The position numbers and the translations under genes are program-made. Under the pieces are notes generated by a model that saw nothing but the letters and a program-made list of their open reading frames with translations, did no database searches and was not told the DNA's origin. From the NCBI GenBank assembly GCA_963768085.1, contig CAVYGO010000003.1, positions 1,488,001 to 1,552,000 of the forward strand: a stretch of DNA of 64,000 nt, written 5' to 3'. How positions within the stretch are numbered: the first letter of the stretch is position 1; each line of letters begins with the position of its first letter. Shown here piece by piece: positions 27,324-38,000 of the stretch. The stretch is from Pukyongia sp963768085 (GTDB lineage: Bacteria; Bacteroidota; Bacteroidia; Flavobacteriales; Flavobacteriaceae).

Positions 27324-28722
27324 ACGACCCACTATTAGGTGGTGTGGTTCCAGGACCGGACTCCGGTGATACGGATAATGACGGCGAGTTGGATGTTACA
27401 GAAACGTGGATTTATACAGGAAGTTACGCGATCACACAGGCTGATATCGATGCCGGTCAGGTGATCAACCAGGCTACGGCTACCGGTACTGCACCGGATC
27501 AGAGTACGGTAGTGACTTGTCCGGATTTACGGTAACAACGGATGATACAACGACAACAACCTTGTGTCAGAGTCCTGCTATCGCCATAGTTAAGACTTCA
27601 CAATATGATGATGGTGGAGACTGTAGTGATCCGGGAGAACTGATCAACTATACGTTCACGGTAACCAATGAAGGAAATGTATCATTGAGCAACATCGTGG
27701 TAGACGACCCACTATTAGGTGGCGTGGTTCCAGGACCGGACTCCGGTGATACGGATAATGACGGCGAGTTGGATGTTACAGAAACATGGATTTATACAGG
27801 AAGTTACGCGATCACACAGGCTGATATCGATGCCGGTCAGGTGATCAACCAGGCTACGGCTACCGGTACTGCACCGGATCAGAGTACGGTAAGTGACTTG
27901 TCCGGATCTACGGTAACAACGGATGATACAACGACAACAACCTTGTGTCAGAGTCCTGCTATCGCCATAGTTAAGACCTCACAGTATGATGATGGTGGAG
28001 ACTGTAGTGATCCGGGAGAACTGATCAACTATACGTTCACGGTAACCAATGAAGGAAATGTATCATTGAGCAACATCGTGGTAGACGACCCACTATTAGG
28101 TGGCGTGGTTCCAGGACCGGATTCAGGAGATACTGATGGAGATGGTGAATTAGATGTTACTGAGACATGGGTATACACTGGCTCTTATGCCATTACCCAG
28201 GGCGATATTGACGCTGGAGAAGTAATTAACCAGGCTACGGCTACCGGTACTGCACCGGATCAGAGTACGGTAAGTGACTTGTCCGGATCTACGGTAACAA
28301 CGGATGATACAACGACAACGACCTTGTGTCAGAGTCCTGCTATCGCCATAGTTAAGACCTCACAGTATGATGATGGTGGAGACTGTAGTGATCCGGGAGA
28401 ACTGATCAACTATACGTTCACGGTAACCAATGAAGGAAATGTATCATTGAGCAACATCGTGGTAGACGACCCACTGTTAGGTGGTGTGGTTCCAGGACCG
28501 GACTCCGGTGATACGGATAATGACGGCGAGTTGGATGTTACAGAAACGTGGATTTATACAGGAAGTTACGCGATCACACAGGCTGATATCGATGCCGGTC
28601 AGGTGATCAACCAGGCTACGGCTACCGGTACAGCACCGGATCAGAGTACGGTAAGCGACCTTTCAGGCTCGACTACCACTACCGATGATACAACGACAAC
28701 GACCTTATGTCAGAGTCCTGCT
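26820..28722 (+). repeat. Type C tandem repeat array, 381-bp unit, 5 copies
   Basis: Units start (ATCGCCATAGTTAAGAC) at 26820, 27201, 27580, 27961 and 28342. The 379-bp spacing of the second unit reveals two missing bases. A partial, corrupted copy precedes the array at 26410-26819. More diverged units of the same length continue from 28723. Confidence 0.93.
27317..27535 (+). pseudogene. Adhesin 1 fragment between single-base deletions
   Basis: This 72-codon piece completes the type C unit started upstream (VDDPLLGGVVPGPDSGDTDN). It stops at 27535 because one A is missing near 27510: GGTAGTGACTTG replaces GGTAAGTGACTTG of neighbouring copies. It is not an independent gene. Confidence 0.8.
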
Positions 28723-30582
28723 ATTGCTATTGTAAAAGAAGCGACATATTCTCCGGGAATGGATTGTAGTCAGCCGGGTGAAATTATTACATATAAATTT
28801 CAGGTTGTGAATACCGGAAATGTAACCCTAACCAACATCGTAGTGGAAGACCCATTACTAGGTGGTGTAGTTCCAGGGCCAGCAGCAGGAGATACTGATG
28901 GAGATAGTGAATTAGATGTGACTGAAATATGGATCTATGTTGCCACATACGTTATTACTCAAGATGATATAGACGCAGGAGAAGTTGTAAACCAGGCGAC
29001 TGCCACAGGTGTAGCGCCAGATCAGACACCGGTTAGTGATCTTTCAGGAACTACAGTATCGACTGATGATCCTACTGTGACTACATTGTGTAATGAAGCT
29101 GCAATAGCCATTGTGAAGGAAGCTGAGTATGATCCGGGAATTGACTGTAGTAAACCGGGTAAAATAATTGAATATACTTTCACAGTTACCAATGAAGGAA
29201 ATGTAAGCTTGTCTAATATAGTAGTGGACGACCCATTATTAGGTGGTGTTGTACCAGGACCGGATTCAGGAGATGATGACAATGATGGTGAATTAGATGT
29301 TACTGAAACATGGATCTATACAGCAACCTATACAATTACACAAGCTGATATAGATGCCGGTGAAGTTGTAAACCAGGCGACAGCAACCGCAACAGCTCCG
29401 GACCAGTCAACTGTCAGCGACCTGTCAGGATCTACAACTACAACAGATGATGTTACTGTTACAACCTTGTGTAGTGAAGCATCGATCGCACTAATTAAGA
29501 TGGGTACATTAATAGATGATAACGGTAACGGTTGTACAGAGCCAGGAGAGAAGATTGTTTATACATTCGAAGTAATCAACACTGGTAATCAAACTTTAAC
29601 TAATGTTACTGTTATGGATCCATTAGTCAACGTAGCAGGTGGACCTATTACTTTGCAAGCTGGTGAAACAGACTCGACTACATTTACGGCTGAATATATA
29701 GTGACCCAGAGCGATATAGATGCGGGAGAAGTAATTAATCAGGCATTAGCCGAAGGTACGGCACCAGATGGTACCATTGTGGACGACCTGTCTGATGATA
29801 ACAGTCCGTTAGAGGATGATCCTACGATTACTGCACTTTGTCAGAATGCTTCACTAGAACTAGAAAAAGTGGGTGTATTCAACGATAATAATGGCAATGG
29901 TAACACAGAGGTTGGAGAAACAATTACGTATACGTTCAAAGTAACGAACACTGGTTCTGTTACCTTATATGACATAGTGATTGACGATCCCCTTCCGGGT
30001 CTTGTTATCGAAGGAGGGCCTATTGAAGTGCTGGAACCAGGTGAATTTGATGATACAACATTCACAGGAACCTATACAGTTACACAGATCGATATTGACA
30101 GAGGATTTGTTGAAAACCAGGCTACCGCTACAGGATATGATATCAATGGTAATCCGATCACGGATCTCTCTGATGATCCGAATAATGACGACGATATCGA
30201 TATGGAAGGCGACGGAGAACCGGATGATCCCACCATTGTGATATTACCTAGAGTTTTAGAGCAACCAGATTTCGAGATCTTCAACGGTATCACCCCTGAT
30301 GGAGATGGATTGAATGATATATTCCGTGTAGTAGGTATCGAGGAGTATCCTAACAATAATATGAAGATCTTCAACCGTTGGGGTGTTCTGGTATGGGAGA
30401 CCGATGGTTATGGAGGATCTAATGGTGAGCAGAATGTCTTTAGAGGTATTTCTGATGGACGCTCTACCATACGCCAGGGAGAGATGTTACCTACGGGTAC
30501 GTACTATTATGTACTGACCTTTGTTGGTGAGGATAATCCTGGAGAGTCGAGTTATGCAGGATACTTATACATAAATAGATAG
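27517..30582 (+). CDS. Adhesin 1, C-terminal fragment with T9SS type B sorting domain
   Basis: This 1021-codon frame carries three type C repeats, then about five diverged repeats (starting IAIVKEATYSPGMDC, IAIVKEAEYDPGIDC, IALIKMGTLIDDNGNGC, LELEKVGVFNDNNGNG). It ends with the gliding motility-associated C-terminal domain (CHU_C): FEIFNGITPDGDGLNDIFRV, MKIFNRWGVLVWETDGYGG, TGTYYYVLTFVGEDN and SSYAGYLYINR. That domain directs type IX secretion of SprB-like proteins and depends on a SprF partner, which follows 57 bp later. The upstream start is internal to the real gene. Confidence 0.9.
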   Translation: MSGFTVTTDDTTTTTLCQSPAIAIVKTSQYDDGGDCSDPGELINYTFTVTNEGNVSLSNIVVDDPLLGGVVPGPDSGDTDNDGELDVTETWIYTGSYAITQADIDAGQVINQATATGTAPDQSTVSDLSGSTVTTDDTTTTTLCQSPAIAIVKTSQYDDGGDCSDPGELINYTFTVTNEGNVSLSNIVVDDPLLGGVVPGPDSGDTDGDGELDVTETWVYTGSYAITQGDIDAGEVINQATATGTAPDQSTVSDLSGSTVTTDDTTTTTLCQSPAIAIVKTSQYDDGGDCSDPGELINYTFTVTNEGNVSLSNIVVDDPLLGGVVPGPDSGDTDNDGELDVTETWIYTGSYAITQADIDAGQVINQATATGTAPDQSTVSDLSGSTTTTDDTTTTTLCQSPAIAIVKEATYSPGMDCSQPGEIITYKFQVVNTGNVTLTNIVVEDPLLGGVVPGPAAGDTDGDSELDVTEIWIYVATYVITQDDIDAGEVVNQATATGVAPDQTPVSDLSGTTVSTDDPTVTTLCNEAAIAIVKEAEYDPGIDCSKPGKIIEYTFTVTNEGNVSLSNIVVDDPLLGGVVPGPDSGDDDNDGELDVTETWIYTATYTITQADIDAGEVVNQATATATAPDQSTVSDLSGSTTTTDDVTVTTLCSEASIALIKMGTLIDDNGNGCTEPGEKIVYTFEVINTGNQTLTNVTVMDPLVNVAGGPITLQAGETDSTTFTAEYIVTQSDIDAGEVINQALAEGTAPDGTIVDDLSDDNSPLEDDPTITALCQNASLELEKVGVFNDNNGNGNTEVGETITYTFKVTNTGSVTLYDIVIDDPLPGLVIEGGPIEVLEPGEFDDTTFTGTYTVTQIDIDRGFVENQATATGYDINGNPITDLSDDPNNDDDIDMEGDGEPDDPTIVILPRVLEQPDFEIFNGITPDGDGLNDIFRVVGIEEYPNNNMKIFNRWGVLVWETDGYGGSNGEQNVFRGISDGRSTIRQGEMLPTGTYYYVLTFVGEDNPGESSYAGYLYINR

Positions 30583-30597
30583 AGAATCAAGGAAAAC

Positions 30598-30623
30598 CCC
30601 GGGATGGTTAATCCCTTCCCGGG
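30598..30623 (+). other. Hairpin between adhesin 1 and sprF
   Basis: CCCGGGA at 30598-30604 pairs with TCCCGGG at 30617-30623; an alternative inner pairing is GGGAT with ATCCC. No T-run follows. The same hairpin lies at 44914-44939 in the second locus. It could tune sprF expression relative to the very long adhesin mRNA. Confidence 0.5.
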
Positions 30624-30639
30624 TTAAAAATACTGAACT

Positions 30640-31581
30640 ATGAAACACAGTTATTTAACACTCATACTTTTGATTTTACTTGGGAGCTTTAGTGGTATGG
30701 CTCAGCAGGATCCCCAGTTTACGCAGTATATGTACAACACACAGATTATCAATCCTGCCTATGCCGGTTCTCGCGATGCGTTGAGTTTCGGGTTGTTATA
30801 CCGCAGCCAGTGGGTTGGTTTAGAGGGAGCTCCAAAGACAGCGACCTTTACAGCCAATACTCCGATTGGTTCGCTGGATAATATGGGTCTTGGGATATCC
30901 ATTGTACGTGATGAATTGGGTCCAGCCGTTGAGTCTAATGTGAATATTGATTATTCCTATACGATCAACACTTCGGATTACAATGAGTTGTCTTTTGGAA
31001 TAAAGGCGGGTCTCGATCTGTTGGATGTTGACTTCACCAAGTTGAATATCTTTGATCAGACGGATCCTCGATTTCAGAATAATGTCGACAAGAAGTTACA
31101 ACCTCAAATAGGGGCGGGTGTTTACTATAACACCGACAAGTTCTACGCAGGGCTATCGGTACCGAATTTTTTAACCACGAAACACTTCGATGAGGGCAGT
31201 CTGGCCAATATCGAGAAGGAGACCATAGCGGCAGAGCGTTTGCATTACTTTCTGATTGCTGGTTATGTTTTCGATTTGAGTGACAGTGTAAAGTTCAAAC
31301 CGGCAACCCTGGTCAAGGCTGTAAGTGGATCCCCATTACAGTGGGATGTATCGGCCAACTTCCTGATCAATGAGAAGTTCACTTTAGGAGTGGCCTACCG
31401 TTGGAGTGCTGCCCTAAGCGGCTTGGTAGGATTTCAGGCATCGGATGCGATATTCATAGGTTTCGGATACGATTTCCAGACTACGGATATAGAAGATTAC
31501 ACCGATGGTTCATATGAACTCATGCTGCGCTTCGATGTATTTAATAAACCAGAAAGAGTACTAACACCAAGATTCTTCTAA
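30640..31581 (+). CDS. PorP/SprF family type IX secretion membrane protein, copy 1
   Basis: This 313-aa protein has a signal peptide (LTLILLILLGSFSGMAQ). It then has the family opening QQDPQFTQYMYNTQIINPAYAGSRDALSFG and a series of predicted outer-membrane beta strands ending in ELMLRFDVFNKPERVLTPRFF. PorP/SprF proteins are outer-membrane partners needed for export or anchoring of SprB-like proteins that carry type B C-terminal domains. Adhesin 1, directly upstream, has just such a domain. The protein is identical in sequence to the one at 44956-45897. A terminator follows at 31601. Confidence 0.93.
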   Translation: MKHSYLTLILLILLGSFSGMAQQDPQFTQYMYNTQIINPAYAGSRDALSFGLLYRSQWVGLEGAPKTATFTANTPIGSLDNMGLGISIVRDELGPAVESNVNIDYSYTINTSDYNELSFGIKAGLDLLDVDFTKLNIFDQTDPRFQNNVDKKLQPQIGAGVYYNTDKFYAGLSVPNFLTTKHFDEGSLANIEKETIAAERLHYFLIAGYVFDLSDSVKFKPATLVKAVSGSPLQWDVSANFLINEKFTLGVAYRWSAALSGLVGFQASDAIFIGFGYDFQTTDIEDYTDGSYELMLRFDVFNKPERVLTPRFF

Positions 31582-31600
31582 AAACACTTAAAAATATACC

Positions 31601-31631
31601 AAAAACCAGCCCTTTAAAGGCTGGTTTTTTT
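31601..31631 (+). terminator. Rho-independent terminator of adhesin locus 1
   Basis: AAACCAGCC at 31603-31611 pairs with GGCTGGTTT at 31619-31627 and is followed by more T. It lies 20 bp after the sprF stop codon and just beyond the end of the long direct repeat, so copy 2 of sprF lacks it and reads on into an OmpA-family gene. Confidence 0.9.
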
Positions 31632-32056
31632 GTTCTTTTTTCTAAATAATTACCCTCTGAAACTACCTTTTCATAGGTCTGGTGCAGCGGTAACTATTCC
31701 TACATTTTTATTGACTTAATCTATAAATATAAGTCGTTTAACGAATGATAAATCGACGTTCAATTTGACATCACTAATACGAATAATCTAAAATTCTTCC
31801 CACAAAAAATTTCATTCTTATCTACTAAAAAATATACAATATACGTGTATACACGTAGCCTTAATTCCTACAAAATAAATAAGCAGAATTTGACAAAAAT
31901 ATCCCATTCAACGAATATTTAAACAGTTCAGCTAATTCTGTCCATTTAAGAAATCTATAACGTTTTTTCCTACGTATATTTGGAAGAAGCAGAGTAACTT
32001 CAAATGCAGTTGGGGCATTTTTCTTACTTCAGAAAAAATATTAAAAATTAAAACGT
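31632..32056 (+). promoter_or_regulatory. Adhesin locus 2 promoter region with 16-bp palindrome
   Basis: This region holds the -7 box TATATTTG at 31975-31982, TTCCTAC at 31967, TTCAACGAAT at 31907, TAATTCCTACAAAA at 31862 and the perfect palindrome TACGTGTATACACGTA at 31842-31857. A further motif copy, TTTAACGAAT, is at 31737-31746. Distances from the -7 box (8, 68, 113 and 133 bp) match the locus 1 promoter (8, 69, 113, 133). No gene is seen in this stretch. Confidence 0.75.
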
Positions 32057-35000
32057 ATGTGTACCATTACTTCTTTTCCAGGAAAAAAGGGCTTTCTTAA
32101 TACGATATTATTAACCATCCTTTTATTCTCCTCTTCCTTGATTTATGGCGTTCCGATGCCAGAAATGGATGTGGATATAGACATAAACCACAGTTCGAAT
32201 AGCGAAATCACTTATCTGAAATATGCCGATGTCGTATTGCGGGAAATCGAGCATAGTAATTCGTTTTCGAATTCTGCTGAAACTCAATCCGGTTGGTTCT
32301 TCGAATGTGGCGATGACAAAAGGGTTGATGAATATGGTTTCAATGCAAATTGTAATACCGACACTACGGCTAACATCCCCGAAGGATCTAACATGTTCAA
32401 GTATGTGGTTGAAATTGTATACAAGGGTGGAAATCCTGGTGAGACTATTCAAATAACAGACGATTCAAGTAATGCACATACGCTGAATAGATCCGTACCG
32501 TTTGGTACAAGTTCGAATATATGGGTTTACCGCGCAGAAATTAACGGCAGTACAAGTTGGATCAATTATAAGAACAACAGCAACGAATGTAAATTACAAT
32601 CCATAGTAATCTATGCATTTAGAAATGTACCCGAAGCTTCAGGGAGTTCCGGTGTGTTTACGCTATGGAGTGGTTACAACGACATTCAATCCTTCACAAT
32701 TGATATTCCAACCTTCGATACCACCAGGGATCTTATTATTGAAACTCCGATTTCTGAGTTAACTGAAGACGGCCGCTACTTATTATTGAAGGCCGAAGCG
32801 GCTGGAAAGACAGACCAGGTGTTCGTGTATGGTCCTGATAGTAGTTTGCCTGTAACAACGTGTTGCCTTGCAATACCAACCCTCATTTTGCGTGATATTC
32901 CCGGAAATACATCCGAGGTTACCATAACCGTTGATACTCGTAATGGTCAGAATGGTCAAAGTGAAAACGGACAATCTTGGGTTATCGCAGCGGGAGTGAA
33001 TATAGACTCCCCTTGTGTTAATGATCCTCAAATTGCACTTATAAAAACAGGTGTTTTTAACGATGAGAGTGGAAATGGAATTGCAGAAGTTGGGGAAACC
33101 GTCAGCTATAACTTTACCGTAACAAATACAGGACAGACCGCCTTTACCGAGATCGAGGTTACCGATCCGCTGGTTTCAGTTTCAGGATCACTTGCAGGTC
33201 TACAACCGGGACAATCGAATAATTCTGCGTTTACCGCGACTTATTCAATTACACAAACTGATATAGATAATGGTTTCGTTGAGAACCAGGCGACGGTGGA
33301 CGCTTGTTATGATGAACAACCCGTCAATCCTGAAGGTAATTGCGATGGGCAGGTCACAGCATTAAAATTAGAATATCAGGGAAGTGCAATTGATGCCACA
33401 ATAAAAGTAGTTCAGCATGACGGACAAACCGTGTTCGAGGAAATAGTTCAGCCAGGAGACAGATTTGAATTTTTCGGACAGGACCCACCTCAGATGACAT
33501 TAGGACCGCAAATCAACATTTACGTCAATAACGTATTGGACCAGAATATTCACACCAGCTGTTCACAACCTATAGGGCCAGGAGCAGTTTTCGGGAATTA
33601 TGAAGTAATTGAAGGTGCAAGTAGAAATAATGGCCCGTTAGCACCGATTACGGGATTCAATTGTGCAGCTAGTGTTAGCGATCTTTCAGACGATAACAGT
33701 AACGATCAGGACGATCCAACTGTAGTACTGCTTCCCGGACCACCTCCAACTCCCAGAGATTGTGATTGTGCTCCGCTTTATAAAGATTCCTATTTCGAAA
33801 ATGGAAAGTTAATTACCGGGACCGAACTTGAAGTAGGTGCGGTGTATCGATTTTCCGATGTCTTCCCTTCCAATCCTTATGGAACCACCATAGATGCATT
33901 AGTGCGAATTGAAGAATTTACAGGAGGAGCATCCTTGCTGGAAATTGACGTTACTTCTTCGGGATTGAACGAAGCGTTTCAACCGAGAATAAATAGTACG
34001 AATGATAATGATCAAAGTGTACTTTTCAACATCACATTCGTTTCAGGCGCTGGAAATTATGGGGACGAAGTCGATATCTCTTTTTATGCCACACCATTGG
34101 ATATAGATGGTGATGGACAGTCTACCCGGGAGTATGCCGAAGTAAGCTTACCCGACGCTTATTTTATCGATGATAACACGGTACTTAATATATCCCAGAC
34201 CGCGACGGTGGTAAGAGGTATTGCCAACACATTAGACACTGCACCAGGTGGCGATGTTTCGTTGGATCCGCGATTTACATTTAGTACATATTACGAAACG
34301 TTTTCATCCATCAACTACAGAATAGGAAAGATAGATGGTGATAGTGACAGGTATTACTCTCTCAATATTAGTTGTGCCGAATACGACAATCCGAACTCTG
34401 TTTTCGTAACATATCCTGTAATTTGTGGAAATGTTAGTGATGATAATGGCAATCCACTGGCGAATGTAGACATTGATGTTACAGGGGATGACGGAAGTTC
34501 TCAATCCGTGCAAACGGATTCAAGTGGAAATTATAAAGCCATTGCAGCCATCCCTGAACCATTAGTAGATGTGACCTATCAGATCATGGAAAATGATCCC
34601 CCGGGTTATATTTCTATTTCAGATGTGGATGGACCCAATGATAACTTAATTACAAGGACGATTGCTCTTGAGTCTTCCTGCGGAAATGATTTCGTGGATG
34701 GCATCGAGTTGATTCTTGAACTTATCGATAAAACCGATATTCTCTGTAACGGTGATACTACCGGGGAGATTGTGGTGAACACAACTGGAGGATTACCTCC
34801 GTATATGTATTCATTAAATGGTGGAACACCTCAGTCATCGAACACATTCAGTAATCTGGCCGCAGGCGTGTATATCGTGAGTGTTGAAGATTCCTTAGGA
34901 AACACAGATACGATAAGTGTCACGCTGGAGGAACCTGAAGCGATCAGTATTCAGATAACAAAAATTAACGCGACTGCAACAGGTGGTTGTACTAATGGAG

Positions 35001-38000
35001 AAGCCACTGCCACACCATCTGGCGGAGTAGCTCCTTATACGTATCAATGGAGCGCCAGTGCGGGAAATCAAACTACCCAGACCGCGATCAATCTTCCGGC
35101 TGGGACCCACACTGTAATTGTTGAAGATGCCAATAAGTGTATTCTTGAACAAGGCGTGGTGATCGACTGTGTGGACGATTGTGATGCCGTAGTGAATGTA
35201 GATAATATTGTAAATGTGTTATGTACAGGGGATGCCACTGGTAGTGCTACTGTAAGCGCGAGTTCGTTGGCTAATCCAACCGCGACTTACACTTTCACCT
35301 GGAATACTATACCTCCACAGGTAGATTCCGGAGTAACATCCAGTACGATTAATAACCTTGCGGCTGGAGTATATACGGTAAGTGTAACTATAGACGGTAC
35401 ACAATGTTTGCCAGTCGAGCAGAGTATAACGATAACGGAACCGGCAAATGCCTTGAATGTTACAGCTACATCAACTGATGAGACGGGTCCGACAACCGGA
35501 GACGGAACTGCCACCGCGAATGCTACAGGCGGTACTCCTCCATATACTTATTCCTGGAGTCCGGGAGGAGGAATTACTCAGACCATCACAGGATTGAGTG
35601 CGGGCGTTTATACGGTAACTGTTACAGATGATAATGGTTGTGTGGCAACTGCATCTACCACAGTGAATCCGGGAACTTGTAGAGACCTTGCTGCGACAGC
35701 ATCTTCAACTCCGGTTTCCTGTAATGGAAGTACCGATGGTACCGCAACCGTGGGAGTGACCGGAGGCCTGGGTCCATTCAGTTATTCATGGAGTCCGGGA
35801 GGACAAACGACACAAACTATTACAGGATTAGCTGCTGGAGTCTATACGGTTACAGTAACGGATGATTCGACACTATGTACTGCTACAGCAACAACAACCG
35901 TCAATGAACCCGGTGCTTTGAGCTCCGGAATAGCGGTTACAAATGTTCTGTGCTTTGGAGATAATACAGGTTCACTCGACCTCACGGTTACAGGTGGAAC
36001 TCCGCCTTACTCATTCTTATGGAGTCCGAACGGAGAAATCACCGAGGATTTATTCAACCTTACAGCAGGTTCGTATTCTGTTACAATTACCGATGCCAAT
36101 GGATGTACTACTACAGATAGTGCTAATGTCATGGAACCACAATCTGGAGTTTCACTTCAAATTACGGCGCAAACTGATATAATTTGTCGCGGTTTAGGTT
36201 CTGTCACTGTTACAGCTAGTGGAGGCACTCCGCCGTATACATATAGCCTCGATGGCGGTATTCCACAATCATCAGGCACTTTCAACGATCTGATGGCCGG
36301 CATATATACGGTCGCAGTATCAGATGCGAATGGATGTGATTCAAGCATCACCGTTACAATTCTTGAAAACTGTACAGATGCGATCAATGATATCAACAAC
36401 ACCTTTACTGATATTGCTGTTTCTGGTAATGTCCTGACAAACGATGAAGATGCCGAAGGTGATAATCAGATAGTAACAACCACAGGAAGTATTCCTACCA
36501 CCGCGGGCGGTACAGCCGTATTGAATGCAGATGGTAGTTATGTTTATACGCCACCAGCAGGATATTTTGGGCCGGATACTTTCCAATACAGTATAGAGGA
36601 TGACGGTAACCCACAGGCTACCGATAGTGCGACAGTCTATATTAAAGTGATTCCTGTTGACCAGAACTCAACCATTGCCAATGCCGATACAGCGGGAACT
36701 GAGGTAAATGTTCCGGTAAGTGGAAATGTTCTGGCGAACGACTTCGATCCTGAAGGCGATAACCAGGTAGTGACCAGCGTAGGTACCTTCCCGACAACTC
36801 AGGGAGGAAGCATTACCATTGCAGCCGATGGTAGCTTTACCTATACGCCACCTCTTGATTTTGAAGGTGAAGATACTTTCGAATACTTTATAGAGGATGA
36901 CAACATTATGCAGGCGACAGATTCTGCGATCCTAACCATTACTGTGAATAGTGATCCGGATCGAAACAGAACGTATGCCAATGATGATGCCTATAACGGA
37001 AATCTGGGAGCAACCATCACGGGTAATGTATTGGATAACGATACGGATCCTGAAGGTGATAACCAAACAGTGGATACGGTACTTAGTCCAGTGAGTGGAC
37101 CATCCAATGGAACGCTAACGATCAATGCTGATGGAAGCTTTACCTATATACCAAATGCTGGTTTCTTCGGAACCGATCAGTTTGTGTATGAGATCTTTGA
37201 TGACGGTACGCCGGTTGCCAGAGATCAGGCGACTGTGATCATCACTGTATTCGGTGTGAACCAGATACTAGCCATTGACGATATTAACGATACCTATGTC
37301 GATCTACCGGTAAGTGGTAGTGTTGCCACCAATGATGAGAATCCAGACGGTCCTGCGGGCACTGAGGTCTTTACTTTGGTTGGCGGAAGTGGTCCTAACA
37401 ACGGAACACTTGTATTCAACCCTGACGGCAGTTACACCTATACACCTAACCCTGGTTATACGGGTGAAGATACCTTCGAGTACCAGGTGTGTGATGGTGG
37501 TAATCCGATAGCATGTGATACAGCGACCGTTTATATAGAGATCCTTCCAATTGGAAGTCCTGACAATGAGCCACCAGTGGCCAATGCAGACACCAATACT
37601 ACCGAAGTAGATACTCCGGTGAGTGGTAATGTACTTGTGAACGACTTCGATCCCGATGGCGATCCGATCGTGGTAACAAATAACACCCAACCAACCAATG
37701 GTACGGTAGTGGTTAATCCTGATGGAACATATACCTATACTCCGGATCCAGGCTTTGAAGGTGAGGATACCTTCGAGTATACGATCTGCGATGATGGAGC
37801 ACCAATACCTCCACCGCTGTGTGATACGGCTGTGGTAACTATTCAGGTGATTCCAAATAATGGAAACATCACAGTTGCCAATGACGATGCATACAACGGT
37901 CTTCCTGATATGGATATCGCAGGTAATGTATTAGATAATGACAATGATCCTGAGGGAGATAACCAAATGGTGAACACTGCTCCTGTGAGTGGACCTGCCA

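Larger units (their letters stand above)
18267..30582 (+). other. Reconstructed giant T9SS adhesin 1 gene (now in several frames)
   Basis: The ORFs at 18267-20819, 20767-20976, 20960-26566, 26625-27323, 27317-27535 and 27517-30582 read as one ~12.3 kb gene interrupted by indels. In order it has a signal peptide, a von Willebrand A domain, an Ig-like region, roughly 25 tandem ~127-aa DUF11/DUF7507-type repeats, and a gliding-motility C-terminal (CHU_C, T9SS type B) sorting domain. Each break can be explained by comparison with intact neighbouring repeats: 20 extra bases between 20691 and 21092, a scrambled stretch at 26410-26640, and single-base losses near 27308 and 27510. The product would be a ~4100-aa surface adhesin. 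Sequence error is the favoured explanation; true decay is possible. Confidence 0.75.
30466..31592 (+). repeat. Long direct repeat, copy 1 (adhesin 3' end plus sprF)
   Basis: This stretch matches 44781-45908 base for base as far as I compared, apart from one extra base in copy 2 at ~44850. It contains the last ~117 bp of the adhesin gene, the spacer and the whole sprF gene, including third codon positions and non-coding bases. Just upstream (30271-30465) the two copies differ at several sites. Such a sharp identity tract suggests recent duplication or gene conversion. Confidence 0.93.

Noticed and set aside
20691..28722. CRISPR-like array because of regular repeats
   Set aside because: The repeats are 381 bp, in frame, and encode beta-sandwich domains. 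There are no short repeats with unique spacers and no cas genes.
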